A stretch of 25,032 nt of DNA from CALMFQ01 sp964495595 (GTDB lineage Bacteria; Pseudomonadota; Gammaproteobacteria; Burkholderiales; SCOH01), in the NCBI GenBank assembly GCA_964495595.1, contig CAZBWH010000045.1, positions 1 to 25,032 of the forward strand, written 5' to 3'. Positions 7,555 to 15,350 of this stretch are shown here, piece after piece. Position numbers and translations under genes: made by a program. Numbering within the stretch: position 1 is the first letter of the stretch; every line of letters begins with the position of its first letter. Below the pieces are notes generated by a model, which worked only from the letters and a program-made list of their open reading frames with translations, was not told the DNA's origin and made no database searches.

Positions 7555-8670
7555 TTGAGCAGCAAGATCGTTTTCGAAACCCGCCGCAGCAGCACTGGTC
7601 TGGAGCTTGGTTTTGCCACGCTGTGCAACGAAGCTTCGCTGAACGCCATCACACTGGCGATGAGCGAGCAATTGCATGACCAACTGCTGGAGTGGGAAGA
7701 AAACCCGGCCATCGCCTGTGTTGTGTTGCAGGGGGCAGGCAGCAAGGCATTCTGCGCCGGTGGCGACATCGTTTCGCTGCATCGTTCTTTGTGCGAGCAG
7801 GGCGAAGACCTGACCCAGCGTTACGCCGAGCGTTTTTTCGAGCTGGAATACCAGCTTGATTACCTGATTCACACCTACACCAAGCCAGTGCTGTGCTGGG
7901 GGCATGGCATCGTGATGGGTGGCGGGCTGGGGTTGATGGCGGGGGCTTCGCACCGGGTCGTTACCGGGCAATCACGGATCGCGATGCCGGAAATCACCAT
8001 CGGCTTGTTTCCCGATGTCGGCGCCTCGTGGTTTCTCAACCGGATGCCTGGGCGCAGTGGACTGTATCTCGGGCTGACCGGCGCTCACCTGAACGCTGCC
8101 GACGCACTGTTTGTCAAACTGGCCGATTTTTACCTGGAACATGGCGAAAAGGCCGCGCTGATGGACGACCTGCTTGGCGTGGACTGGTCAGATGACTACC
8201 GTCACAACCATCATCAACTGTCGTCGCTGCTGCGCCAGCATCGCGGGCGCTTTCCATTGCCGGAGTCCCCGGTGCGGGCGCATCTGGATTTCCTGAACGC
8301 AATCACCGATTTCGATTCAGTCGAAGAGATTGCCGCAGCACTGGCGTTTCATCAGCACGACGATGCCTGGATTCAGCGCGGCGCCCATTCGTTGCAGAAG
8401 GGGTCGCCCACCTCGGCCAAGGTCATTTTCGACATCTACCGGCGGGCCACACACATGTCGCTGGAAGAAGTCTTTGCAATGGAACTGGGCCTGGCGATCC
8501 AGTTCTGCCGCCACCCGGACTTCCGCGAAGGGGTGCGCGCGCTGCTGATCGACAAGGACAACACCCCGCGCTGGTCGCCGGCTACCCTGGCAGATGTCAG
8601 CGAGCAATACGTCGCCGGGCACTTCGTCTGGCCTTGGGCCGAAGAAGCACATCCGTACCGCGACTGGTAA
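7555..8670 (+). CDS. 3-hydroxyisobutyryl-CoA hydrolase (crotonase family)
   Basis: A 371-residue protein starting at TTG 7555 (LSSKIVFETRRSSTG), with GGGAG 7 nt upstream; the first in-frame ATG is inside the conserved domain. It matches HIBYL-CoA hydrolases, which release 3-hydroxyisobutyrate from its CoA ester in valine catabolism. Signatures are SKAFCAGGDIVSLH, HGIVMGGGLGLMAGASHRV and MPEITIGLFPDVGASWFL, the last with the Glu and Asp used by the hydrolase subgroup in place of hydratase chemistry. Length (about 370) also fits the hydrolase, not the 260-residue hydratases. It forms a likely two-gene operon with the hydratase upstream. Confidence 0.9.
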   Translation: MSSKIVFETRRSSTGLELGFATLCNEASLNAITLAMSEQLHDQLLEWEENPAIACVVLQGAGSKAFCAGGDIVSLHRSLCEQGEDLTQRYAERFFELEYQLDYLIHTYTKPVLCWGHGIVMGGGLGLMAGASHRVVTGQSRIAMPEITIGLFPDVGASWFLNRMPGRSGLYLGLTGAHLNAADALFVKLADFYLEHGEKAALMDDLLGVDWSDDYRHNHHQLSSLLRQHRGRFPLPESPVRAHLDFLNAITDFDSVEEIAAALAFHQHDDAWIQRGAHSLQKGSPTSAKVIFDIYRRATHMSLEEVFAMELGLAIQFCRHPDFREGVRALLIDKDNTPRWSPATLADVSEQYVAGHFVWPWAEEAHPYRDW

Positions 8671-8674
8671 CCAC

Positions 8675-8751
8675 CTGGCTGCAGGCCTCATCCATACTGG
8701 CTTGCAGGCCGGCCTGCAAGCCGCTCTGGTATTGCCCGCCCAAGCAGCCAG
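8675..8751 (+). repeat. Nested inverted repeat with a perfect 22-bp palindrome
   Basis: A perfect 22-bp palindrome spans 8700-8721. An outer pair CTGGCTGC (8675-8682) and GCAGCCAG (8744-8751) brackets it. The segment CTGCAAGCCGCTCTGGTA is closely related to the arm of the hairpin after cysB, with the two blocks GCTTGCAG and GCCGCTCTGGTA shared in different arrangement. This marks a dispersed hairpin repeat family. There is no T-run, so terminator function after the hydrolase gene is uncertain. Confidence 0.6.
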
Positions 8752-8761
8752 TAAATCAGAG

Positions 8762-8778
8762 CCTAAGCCTGCCTTAAG
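8762..8778 (+). promoter_or_regulatory. PmrA/QseB-like box
   Basis: CCTAAG (8762-8767), a 5-nt spacer CCTGC, and CTTAAG (8773-8778) match the PmrA/QseB direct-repeat pattern YTTAAK-N5-YTTAAK, the second half perfectly and the first with one mismatch. It lies 49 nt before the ATG of the cytochrome b gene, a usual position for activation by this OmpR-family group. The regulator is not in the window. Confidence 0.5.
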
Positions 8779-8827
8779 CTGCAGGCGGCACACTGGCAGG
8801 GTGTCCTACTACCCGGAGTACCCTGCC

Positions 8828-9421
8828 ATGAAACCATTTAACCGTATGCGCCTGATGCACTGGCTGATCGCCGGCCTGTTTCTGCTGGCATGGCTCACCA
8901 GCGAGGCCGAAGGGCCGCTGCATGAATGGGTCGGTTATGCGCTGGCTGGCGTGTTGCTGCTCAGGCTGGTGTTCGGCCTGGCCCGTTTGCGTGGCTTTGG
9001 TCGCTTGTGGCCAGAGTGGGGCGCGCTGCGGCAACTGGCCCCGGCCGCGATCAGCAGGGCACTGGCTTTTGCCCTGATCCTGGGAGTGATCGGCAGCAGC
9101 GTGACGGGCTGGCTGCTACAGTCCGGCGACAGCGTGGGTATCTCCCCTATGGCGATGTGGTCAGCACCGGCACACGCCGACCGGCATGGCAACCATGAAC
9201 ATGACGACGATGAGCAGCGCGAGCGCAGCGACCACCAGGGCGAGTATTCAGGCAGCGAATGGCTGGAGGAGGTTCACGAGGCCGTTGCCCAAGGCACCTT
9301 GCTGCTGGTGCTGGTGCATGTCGGATTTCTGTTCAGCGTCCGCCGGCCCATGTTGCTGGCCATGCTGGGCCGACCTGCGCAGGGCACGGGTGAGCCAGGC
9401 AGGCCAGCGACAGACCGCTGA
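8828..9421 (+). CDS. Cytochrome b561-like membrane protein with His/Asp-rich loop
   Basis: A 197-residue protein with about four hydrophobic segments (near residues 10-24, 35-52, 75-97 and 152-172), fitting the small bacterial di-heme cytochrome b561 family. Candidate heme ligands are H11 (RLMHW), H32 (LHEWVGYAL), H150 (EVHEAVAQG) and H164 (VLVHVGF), one per helix. Between helices three and four is a polar loop rich in His and acidic residues (about 116-137, including HGNHEHDDDEQ) that could bind metal or protons. GGAG lies 9 nt before the ATG at 8828. The protein would pass electrons across the inner membrane; partners are unknown. A PmrA-like box precedes it. It has no operon partner in the window. 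Confidence 0.82.
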   Translation: MKPFNRMRLMHWLIAGLFLLAWLTSEAEGPLHEWVGYALAGVLLLRLVFGLARLRGFGRLWPEWGALRQLAPAAISRALAFALILGVIGSSVTGWLLQSGDSVGISPMAMWSAPAHADRHGNHEHDDDEQRERSDHQGEYSGSEWLEEVHEAVAQGTLLLVLVHVGFLFSVRRPMLLAMLGRPAQGTGEPGRPATDR

Positions 9422-9507
9422 CACAGGACGCCTGCCGCGCTTTGTCACCTGCAGGGGCGCGGCGACTGTGATAGGCTGAATTTCCGGTTTTTGATCGAGG
9501 GCCTCTC

Positions 9508-10626
9508 ATGCAACGGCGTGAACACAGCCTGCTCAGCCCCAGCCTGGGCACCAGCCGATTCCTCACCAGCCTGCACTTCGGCACGGCGGGGCGGGGCGAA
9601 AAAGTCTATCTGCAAGCCAGCCTGCATGCTGACGAGCTGCCCGGCATGCTGGTCTTGCACCATCTACGCCGTCAACTGGCCGAGGCCGAGCGGCAGGGCT
9701 TGTTGTGCGGCGAAATCGTACTGGTTCCGCTGGCCAACCCGATCGGGCTGGCGCAGACCCTGTTGCACGACCAGATGGGCCGGTTTGAGTTCACCAGCGG
9801 CGAAAATTTCAACCGCCACTACACCGACTTCGCCCCGCTGGTGCTTGAACGCCTTGCCGGCCGGTTGAACGACTGCGCCGACCACAACCGCCGCCAGATC
9901 CGCCAGGCAATGGCCGAAGTGCTCGCCAGCCAGCGCCCGCGTACCGAGCTGGAATCACTTCGCCACACCTTGCTGACCCTGGCGCACGATGCCGACATCG
10001 TGCTCGACCTGCACTGCGATTTCGATGCCGTGGTGCATCTGTACACCGGCACCCCGCTGTGGGAGGCCTGCGAGCCGCTGGCGCGCTATCTGGGAGCCGA
10101 AGCCAGCCTGCTGGCGCTGGAGTCGGGCGGATTACCGTTTGACGAAACCTGCAGCCAGACCTGGTGGAAACTGCAGGCCCGGCTGGGTGATCACTACCCG
10201 ATTCCGCTGGGGTGTCTCGCCGTGACGGTCGAGCTGCGCGGTGAGCAATCCGTCAGCCACGATCTCGCACGGCGGGATGCCGACGCGCTGTTTGCCTTCC
10301 TGCAGCAGCGCGGCGTGATCGGTGGCGAGGCGCCGCCCTTGCCTCCCTTGCCAAGACCCGCCACCCCGTTGGCCGGGTCCGAGTCGGCCACTGCGCCGCA
10401 TCCGGGAATCATTGTGTTTTGCAAGCAGCCGGGCGACTGGGTCGAGATCGGCGATCCGCTGTTCGAGATCATCGACCCGCTGAACGAACGCGAAAGCCTG
10501 GTGCTCAGCCGGGTCAGCGGGGTGCTCTACGCCCGCGAGCACCGACGTTACGCCACTGCCGGCCAGTGGATTACCAAAGTGGCCGGCAGCAAGCCGTTCA
10601 AGACCGGCCCGCTATTGGGAGCATGA
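9508..10626 (+). CDS. Succinylglutamate desuccinylase/aspartoacylase (M14) family protein
   Basis: A 372-residue zinc-dependent deacylase of the M14 superfamily. Predicted metal ligands are H40 and E43 in LHADELPG and H169 in VLDLHCD; the probable general base is E242 in VTVELRGE. A C-terminal region (about 295-372, with PHPGIIVFCKQPGDWVEIGD and VLSRVSGVLYAREH) resembles the small beta-barrel/lipoyl-like tail seen in some members. It differs from the AstE encoded in the ast operon nearby, so it probably acts on another N-acyl amino acid or amide. It ends 4 nt before the Hsp15-like gene. The Shine-Dalgarno (GAGGG) is moderate. Confidence 0.85.
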   Translation: MQRREHSLLSPSLGTSRFLTSLHFGTAGRGEKVYLQASLHADELPGMLVLHHLRRQLAEAERQGLLCGEIVLVPLANPIGLAQTLLHDQMGRFEFTSGENFNRHYTDFAPLVLERLAGRLNDCADHNRRQIRQAMAEVLASQRPRTELESLRHTLLTLAHDADIVLDLHCDFDAVVHLYTGTPLWEACEPLARYLGAEASLLALESGGLPFDETCSQTWWKLQARLGDHYPIPLGCLAVTVELRGEQSVSHDLARRDADALFAFLQQRGVIGGEAPPLPPLPRPATPLAGSESATAPHPGIIVFCKQPGDWVEIGDPLFEIIDPLNERESLVLSRVSGVLYAREHRRYATAGQWITKVAGSKPFKTGPLLGA

Positions 10627-10630
10627 ACAG

Positions 10631-11035
10631 GTGAACACCCCGAACCGTCAAGCCCTGAGCGGTGTCCGCATCGACAAATGGCTGTGGGCCGCCCGCTTTT
10701 ACAAGACCCGCACCCTCGCCACCCATTCGGTTGATCTGGGGCGGGTAACGCTGAACGGCGAACGGGTCAAGCCGGCGCGCAACGTCCATCCTGGCGACCG
10801 GCTGACCATCCGTACCGAACACGGTGATTTCGACATCGAGGTGCGCCAGTTGTCCGAATCACGCGGCCCGGCACCCGTGGCAGCGCTGCTGTACCAGGAA
10901 ACCGAAGCGTCACGGGCAGCCCGCGAGCTGGCGCAGCAGACCCGGGCGCTCGACGGCCAGCAGGGCTACCAGGGCAAGGGCCGACCGACCAAACGTGACC
11001 GGCGGCGGATGGGTAACGTTGGCTACGGCGAGTGA
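10631..11035 (+). CDS. hslR: S4-domain RNA-binding heat-shock protein Hsp15
   Basis: A 134-residue protein with an N-terminal S4 domain (VRIDKWLWAARFYKTRTLAT, then GRVTLNGERVKPARNVHPGD, residues about 11-58) and a basic C-terminal tail ending KGRPTKRDRRRMGNVGYGE. This is the layout of Hsp15, which binds free 50S subunits carrying nascent chains and helps recycle them. The start is a GTG at 10631, four bases after the stop of the M14 gene, with GGGA inside that gene's end; the two are probably translationally coupled. The neighbour has no obvious functional link to ribosome rescue. Confidence 0.9.
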   Translation: MNTPNRQALSGVRIDKWLWAARFYKTRTLATHSVDLGRVTLNGERVKPARNVHPGDRLTIRTEHGDFDIEVRQLSESRGPAPVAALLYQETEASRAARELAQQTRALDGQQGYQGKGRPTKRDRRRMGNVGYGE

Positions 11036-11059
11036 CGCTGATTGGTGATCCGCGCCATC

Positions 11060-11857
11060 TCAGCGCCGGGTGGCCACCCTTGCCGGCAACGGCTTGGCTG
11101 CCAGATCGCGTACATGCGGAATCAGCTTGTTCACCGAATCGAGAAACGCGGCCGAGATCACCTTACCTTCGTTGGTGTTGCTCCAGCCCGCCATGCCACC
11201 GGCGCCGAGTGAGCCGAACATCAGCCCGGCAGCGCCCAGGTCGGTTGCCTTGGCCGAGCCTTCGGCGGTGGCCAGCTGCTCGGTGGTTTCGCTGTCGGTC
11301 AGCGTCAGCACCACCTGAGCTTCCTTGAACGTCACCTTGTCGGCCAGCCCGGCAAACTGGTTGAGCACCGGAATGCGCGCCAGGATGCCTTCCAGCCCGC
11401 CACCCGCCCGCTGTTCCGAAAACACCAGGGTCGGGGTCAGCACATACTGCGCTTCCAGCACCTTGCCACGCGGGTTGACCGTGCTGTCCTTGCGGGTCAG
11501 CCCCGATTCCTGCAGCTCGATTTCCTGGCGGGTACCTTTCAGCCCCAGATTGCGATCCACCACCCGAAAGCAGCCGCTTTGTTGCAGCATCAGCCGCACC
11601 AGCGGCACCGGCGATTCCGGCAGGTTGCCGTGCCCGCCGGTGTAGGTGTAGCCATTGGGATTTTCGATCACACCGACGGTAGCCAGCGGCTCGGCGCATT
11701 TTTCGATCGCACGGGTTTCGCCGCTCGATCCTTTCTGGCCGGCGGCGCCGGTTACCAGACCACCGGCATGGCCGGTTTCGATGCCGCTCTTGCCCGGATT
11801 ACAGGCAGTCAGCAGGGTAATGGCTGCAACAGGCAGCAGGCGGGCAAAGTCAGTCAT
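11060..11857 (-). CDS. CsgG-family lipoprotein
   Basis: A 265-residue protein with a lipoprotein signal: a hydrophobic stretch and the lipobox LTAC, with Cys19 as the expected lipidated residue. The mature part matches the CsgG/curli-assembly family (ESPVPLVRLMLQQSGCFRVVDR, YVLTPTLVFSEQ, and VVLTLTDSETTEQLATAEGSAKATD). CsgG itself is an outer-membrane secretion channel for curli subunits. Here no csgA, B, E or F gene is adjacent, so secretion of curli is not supported; many lone CsgG-like proteins have unknown roles in the envelope. The ATG at 11857 is chosen because GGAAT lies about 8 nt upstream; an ATG at 11866 would add three residues. It is convergent with hslR, 24 nt apart. Confidence 0.8.
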   Translation of the reverse strand: MTDFARLLPVAAITLLTACNPGKSGIETGHAGGLVTGAAGQKGSSGETRAIEKCAEPLATVGVIENPNGYTYTGGHGNLPESPVPLVRLMLQQSGCFRVVDRNLGLKGTRQEIELQESGLTRKDSTVNPRGKVLEAQYVLTPTLVFSEQRAGGGLEGILARIPVLNQFAGLADKVTFKEAQVVLTLTDSETTEQLATAEGSAKATDLGAAGLMFGSLGAGGMAGWSNTNEGKVISAAFLDSVNKLIPHVRDLAAKPLPARVATRR

Positions 11858-11953
11858 GGCAGTCATTCCGGTATCTGGTGGCAAAGTTCGGCATTTTACT
11901 GCATGACAAGCAAATATCCGAAGCGTGCCGAGCACCTATGCCAGCCGCAAGGG

Positions 11954-11983
11954 TTAACAATCGGCATGGCTTCACGGTATGAT
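11954..11983 (+). promoter_or_regulatory. Sigma-70 promoter for the ast operon
   Basis: TTAACA (11954-11959), an 18-nt spacer and TATGAT (11978-11983) lie about 67 nt before the astC ATG. The predicted leader is about 60 nt. No sigma-54 type GG-N10-GC element was seen here, although ast operons of enterobacteria are nitrogen-controlled. Confidence 0.55.
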
Positions 11984-12049
11984 CAAAGCGCCGGCCACAA
12001 GCCGCGCTGAGCATCATTTCTCACAACTCGCTGAATAAGGAAAACCGCG

Positions 12050-13261
12050 ATGAATTCCCCTGTGCAAAGAACCGATTTCGACCGGGTCATGGTACCCAAT
12101 TACGCACCCGCCAGTTTTATCCCGGTGCGCGGTCGCGGTTCGCGTGTCTGGGATCAGGCGGGCAAGGAATATATCGACCTGGCCGGTGGCATTGCCGTCA
12201 GTTGCGTCGGCCACACCCACCCGGCCCTGATCGAGGCACTGACCAAGCAGGCCAACCTGATCTGGCACCTGAGCAATGTCATGACCAACGAGCCGGCGCT
12301 GCGGCTGGCGCAGAAGCTGGTGGATGCCACCTTTGCGGACAAGGTGTTCTTTGCCAATTCCGGCGGCGAGGCCAACGAGGCCGCATTCAAGCTGGCGCGG
12401 CGCCATGCGATCGACCGGTTCGGCCCCGACAAGGTCGAGATCATTGCCTTCGACAACTCGTTTCACGGGCGGACGTTCTTCACTGTATCGGTCGGCGGCC
12501 AGGCAAAATATTCCGACGGCTTCGGCCCGAAGCCGGCCGGCATCACCCATCTGCCGTACAACGATATCGCCGCCCTGGAAGCGGCCATTTCTGACCAGAC
12601 CTGCGCCGTGGTGCTGGAGCCGATGCAGGGCGAGGGCGGGGTGACGCCGGGCAGCAAGGCATTCCTGGAAGCCGCACGGGCGCTGGCTGCCCGCCACAAT
12701 GCGCTGCTGATTTTCGATGAGGTGCAGACCGGTGTCGGCCGTACCGGCTCGCTGTACGCCTACCAGGAATACGGCGTGACGCCGGACATCCTGACCAGTG
12801 CCAAAGGGCTGGGTGGCGGCTTTCCGATTGGCGCAATGCTGACCACCAGCGAGATCGCCAGCCACTTCAGCGTCGGCGTGCATGGCAGCACTTACGGTGG
12901 CAATGCGCTGGCCTGCGCCGTGGCCGAGGCCGTGATTGACATCGTCAATACGCCGGAAGTGCTGCAAGGGGTCAAGGCCAAACAGCAACGGTTTTACGCC
13001 GCGCTGCAGGCGCTGGGCGATCAGTACCATTGCTTCAGCGAAATACGCGGCATGGGGCTGCTGATCGGCGCTGAGCTGGTGCCGGAATACGCCGGCAAGG
13101 CCAAGGACTTCATGAATGCGGCGGCCGATGAAGGCTTGATGATCCTGCAGGCCGGGCCGGACGTGCTGCGCCTGGCGCCATCCCTGCTGATCACCGATGC
13201 CGATATCGATGCGGCGATGGCGCGCCTGGCCGTGGCAATCGGCAAAGTGCTGGGTAGCTAA
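12050..13261 (+). CDS. astC: Succinylornithine/acetylornithine transaminase
   Basis: A 403-residue class-III PLP aminotransferase. The PLP lysine is K252 in TSAKGLGGGFPIG, the same position as in E. coli AstC; the PLP-phosphate loop NSGGEANEAAFKLAR (103-117) and IFDEVQTGVGRTG (221-233) are intact. It transfers the amino group of N2-succinylornithine to 2-oxoglutarate, the third step of the arginine succinyltransferase pathway. The same protein family (ArgD/AruC) also serves in arginine synthesis, so dual use is possible. AAGGA is 8 nt before the ATG. It is the first gene of a six-gene operon and has a sigma-70 promoter upstream. Confidence 0.93.
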   Translation: MNSPVQRTDFDRVMVPNYAPASFIPVRGRGSRVWDQAGKEYIDLAGGIAVSCVGHTHPALIEALTKQANLIWHLSNVMTNEPALRLAQKLVDATFADKVFFANSGGEANEAAFKLARRHAIDRFGPDKVEIIAFDNSFHGRTFFTVSVGGQAKYSDGFGPKPAGITHLPYNDIAALEAAISDQTCAVVLEPMQGEGGVTPGSKAFLEAARALAARHNALLIFDEVQTGVGRTGSLYAYQEYGVTPDILTSAKGLGGGFPIGAMLTTSEIASHFSVGVHGSTYGGNALACAVAEAVIDIVNTPEVLQGVKAKQQRFYAALQALGDQYHCFSEIRGMGLLIGAELVPEYAGKAKDFMNAAADEGLMILQAGPDVLRLAPSLLITDADIDAAMARLAVAIGKVLGS

Positions 13262-13287
13262 ATAGTCCATACTCAAGGGAAGGTGTC

Positions 13288-13350
13288 ATGAGAATCTGCC
13301 ATGCTCATTGTCCGGCCTTCCCATCCTGCCGATCTACCGGCACTGCTTGA
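13288..13350 (+). CDS. Possible 20-codon leader ORF overlapping the aruF start
   Basis: An ATG at 13288 sits 4-7 nt after AAGGGAAGGT, by far the best Shine-Dalgarno in the astC-aruF gap. Its frame encodes MRICHAHCPAFPSCRSTGTA and stops at 13348-13350, 50 nt inside aruF in another frame. The aruF ATG at 13301 is 17 or more nt from this Shine-Dalgarno. The short frame may be translated and couple or tune AruF synthesis; it may also be chance. No homologue is recognised. Confidence 0.3.
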   Translation: MRICHAHCPAFPSCRSTGTA

Positions 13351-14353
13351 TCTGGCCCGCACGCTGCCGGTCGGCGTCACATCGCTGCGCGGCGGCGAGG
13401 CGGCTCTGGCCGGCAAGCTGGAGGCGGCCGCTGCCGCGTTTGCCGAAGCCGTTGTCGAGCCTGGCGACCAATCCTATCTGTTTTCGCTGACCGATTCCGT
13501 CACCGACCGAGTGCTTGGCGTAGCCGGCCTGGTGGGGGCAGTAGGGCTGGTCGAGCCTTTTTACAATTACCGGCTGGAAACGCTGGTGCATGCCTCGCGC
13601 CCGTTGGGCATTCATCACCGGGTAGAGGTGCTGTCGCTCTGCCACGATCTAACAGGCCATTCGGCGCTCAACGCGTTGGCGATATTGCCTGAATGGCGCA
13701 CTGCCGAAACGGTCGCCCTGTTGTGCCGCGTCCGCCTGCTGTTTGCCGCAGCCCACCCGCAGCGGTTTGCCGATCAGTGGATCTGCGAGCTGCTCGGCGT
13801 GTGCGACGATGCCGGCCAGTCGCCGGTGTGGGGCAGCCTGGGCCGGCATTTCTTCGGCATTGACTACCGGCTGGCCGAAGACTACTGCGCCACGCGCGGC
13901 CGGTCGTTCATTGCCGAAATGCTGCCACAGCATCCGATCTACGTCAGCCTGCTGACGCCGGCAGCGCAGGCCGCGCTGGGGCAACGGCACCCGCTGGCCG
14001 GGCTGTCGGCGGGCATCTTGCAGCAGGAAGGATTCCATCCCGGTCGTTACCTGGATATTTTCGACGGTGGCCCGGTCATCGAGGCATCACGCGGGGCGAT
14101 TGCCACGCTGCGCGATTTTCGCCGGCTGACCGTCTGCGTCACCAGCCGCCTGCCGCAAGCCGATGCCTGCCTGCTGGCCAACGATCGACTGGAAGGATTT
14201 CGCGCCATCAAGGCACCAGCCGCAGTGGATTGCGAGCAGGCACAAGTGATGCTCGCACCGGCAACGGCCATTGCCCTGGGGGTCGAGAGCGGCTCGGCGC
14301 TGCTGGTGCGGGAAGGAGGCGGCGATGCGGGTGCGCACGATCAGGCGGGATGA
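13301..14353 (+). CDS. aruF: Arginine N-succinyltransferase, alpha subunit
   Basis: A 350-residue AstA-family protein that, with the next gene product, transfers succinate from succinyl-CoA to the alpha-amino group of arginine (or ornithine), the first step of the pathway. Family signatures are MLIVRPSHPADLPALLDLA at the start, PVGVTSLRGG, NYRLETLVHASRPLGIHHR, LSLCHDLTGHSALN, RSFIAEMLPQHPIYV and YLDIFDGGPVIEA. Pseudomonads encode paired AruF/AruG subunits, and the same arrangement is seen here. The ATG at 13301 fits the family start although its spacing from the strong Shine-Dalgarno is poor. The 3' end overlaps aruG by 29 nt. The last residues (GGDAGAHDQAG) lie in the overlap and are not family-like. 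Confidence 0.9.
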   Translation: MLIVRPSHPADLPALLDLARTLPVGVTSLRGGEAALAGKLEAAAAAFAEAVVEPGDQSYLFSLTDSVTDRVLGVAGLVGAVGLVEPFYNYRLETLVHASRPLGIHHRVEVLSLCHDLTGHSALNALAILPEWRTAETVALLCRVRLLFAAAHPQRFADQWICELLGVCDDAGQSPVWGSLGRHFFGIDYRLAEDYCATRGRSFIAEMLPQHPIYVSLLTPAAQAALGQRHPLAGLSAGILQQEGFHPGRYLDIFDGGPVIEASRGAIATLRDFRRLTVCVTSRLPQADACLLANDRLEGFRAIKAPAAVDCEQAQVMLAPATAIALGVESGSALLVREGGGDAGAHDQAG

Positions 14354-15350
14354 TTTGCCGGCAATGACCGCGCTGGTGCAAAGCGCGGGCGTCGGGCTGA
14401 CCAGCCTGCCATCCAACGTCGAACGACTGCGGCAGCGCATCGAACGATCCGAAGCGGCGTTGACCGGCGAAGCCGAACGGGCCGATGCCGAATACCTGTT
14501 CGTGCTGGAAGACACGCCGCAGCAGCGGGTGGTGGGACTGTGTGGCATCGTGGCGGCCGTCGGTCTGCGCAGCCCGTGGTATCACTACCGGATCGGCCTC
14601 TCGGTGCACGCCTCACGCGAGCTGGGGATTTACCGGCGCCTGCAGACGCTGTTTCTGACCAATGACCTCACCGGTTGCAGCGAACTGTGTTCGCTTTACC
14701 TGCACCCGGATTACCGCCACAGCCAGAATGGCAGCCTGTTGTCCAAATCGCGGATGCTGTTCCTGGCCGAATATCCCGACCGCTTTGCCGGTACCGTGAT
14801 TGCCGAGATGCGCGGTGTGTCTGACAGCGAAGGACGCTCGCCATTCTGGGATGCGCTGGGGGCGCGGTTTTTCCGCATGGCGTATTCGCAGGCGGACTAC
14901 CTGTCTGGCGTTGGCGACAAGTCGTTCATTGCCGAACTGATGCCGCAACACCCGGTGTACACCGCAATGTTGTCGGCCGAGGCGTGCGCTGCCATCGGCG
15001 AAGTGCATCCGCATACCCGGCCAGCACGGGCGATGCTGGCCGGCGAAGGGCTGCGGCCGATTGGCTATGTCGATATTTTCGATGCCGGCCCGACGCTGGC
15101 AGCCGAGCGGGAGCAGATCCGGGCCGTGCGCGACAGCCGCATCCTGGCGTGGCGCCCAGCCAGCTTGCCGGGCGCCGGCGCCAAATGGCTGGTCAGCAAC
15201 CGCCGGCCGGATGTATTCCGTGTGGTGCTCGCCGCTGGCCCGCCGGTTGACGGAGTGATGCCGCTCAGCGACGCGGCAATCCGCCAGCTTGGCCTGCAAG
15301 GGGGCGACACCGTGCGTGCCGTACCGCTGACCGCAACAGGAGACGAGTGA
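14325..15350 (+). CDS. aruG: Arginine N-succinyltransferase, beta subunit
   Basis: A 341-residue AstA-family protein starting MRVRTIRRDDLPAMTALVQS, paralogous to the preceding gene product. Shared motifs are VGLTSLPSN, YHYRIGLSVHASRELGIYRR, LFLTNDLTGCSELC, KSFIAELMPQHPVYT and YVDIFDAGPTLAAE. In Pseudomonas this is the subunit closest to the single AstA of enterobacteria and the two form a heteromer. GGAAGGAGG is 4-6 nt before the ATG at 14325, so the start is well supported and lies inside the end of aruF. It ends in TGATG, sharing its last base with the astD start. Confidence 0.92.
   Translation: MRVRTIRRDDLPAMTALVQSAGVGLTSLPSNVERLRQRIERSEAALTGEAERADAEYLFVLEDTPQQRVVGLCGIVAAVGLRSPWYHYRIGLSVHASRELGIYRRLQTLFLTNDLTGCSELCSLYLHPDYRHSQNGSLLSKSRMLFLAEYPDRFAGTVIAEMRGVSDSEGRSPFWDALGARFFRMAYSQADYLSGVGDKSFIAELMPQHPVYTAMLSAEACAAIGEVHPHTRPARAMLAGEGLRPIGYVDIFDAGPTLAAEREQIRAVRDSRILAWRPASLPGAGAKWLVSNRRPDVFRVVLAAGPPVDGVMPLSDAAIRQLGLQGGDTVRAVPLTATGDE

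Noticed and set aside
12014..13276. A 420-codon minus-strand open frame opposite astC
   Set aside because: It is a high-GC shadow: astC has intact catalytic motifs and a good ribosome site, while the reverse frame has unlikely composition and no recognisable family.
13288..13300. ATG at 13288 as the true aruF start with a frameshift
   Set aside because: The AruF family begins MLxxRP as at 13301, so no frameshift is needed; kept only as a possible leader frame.
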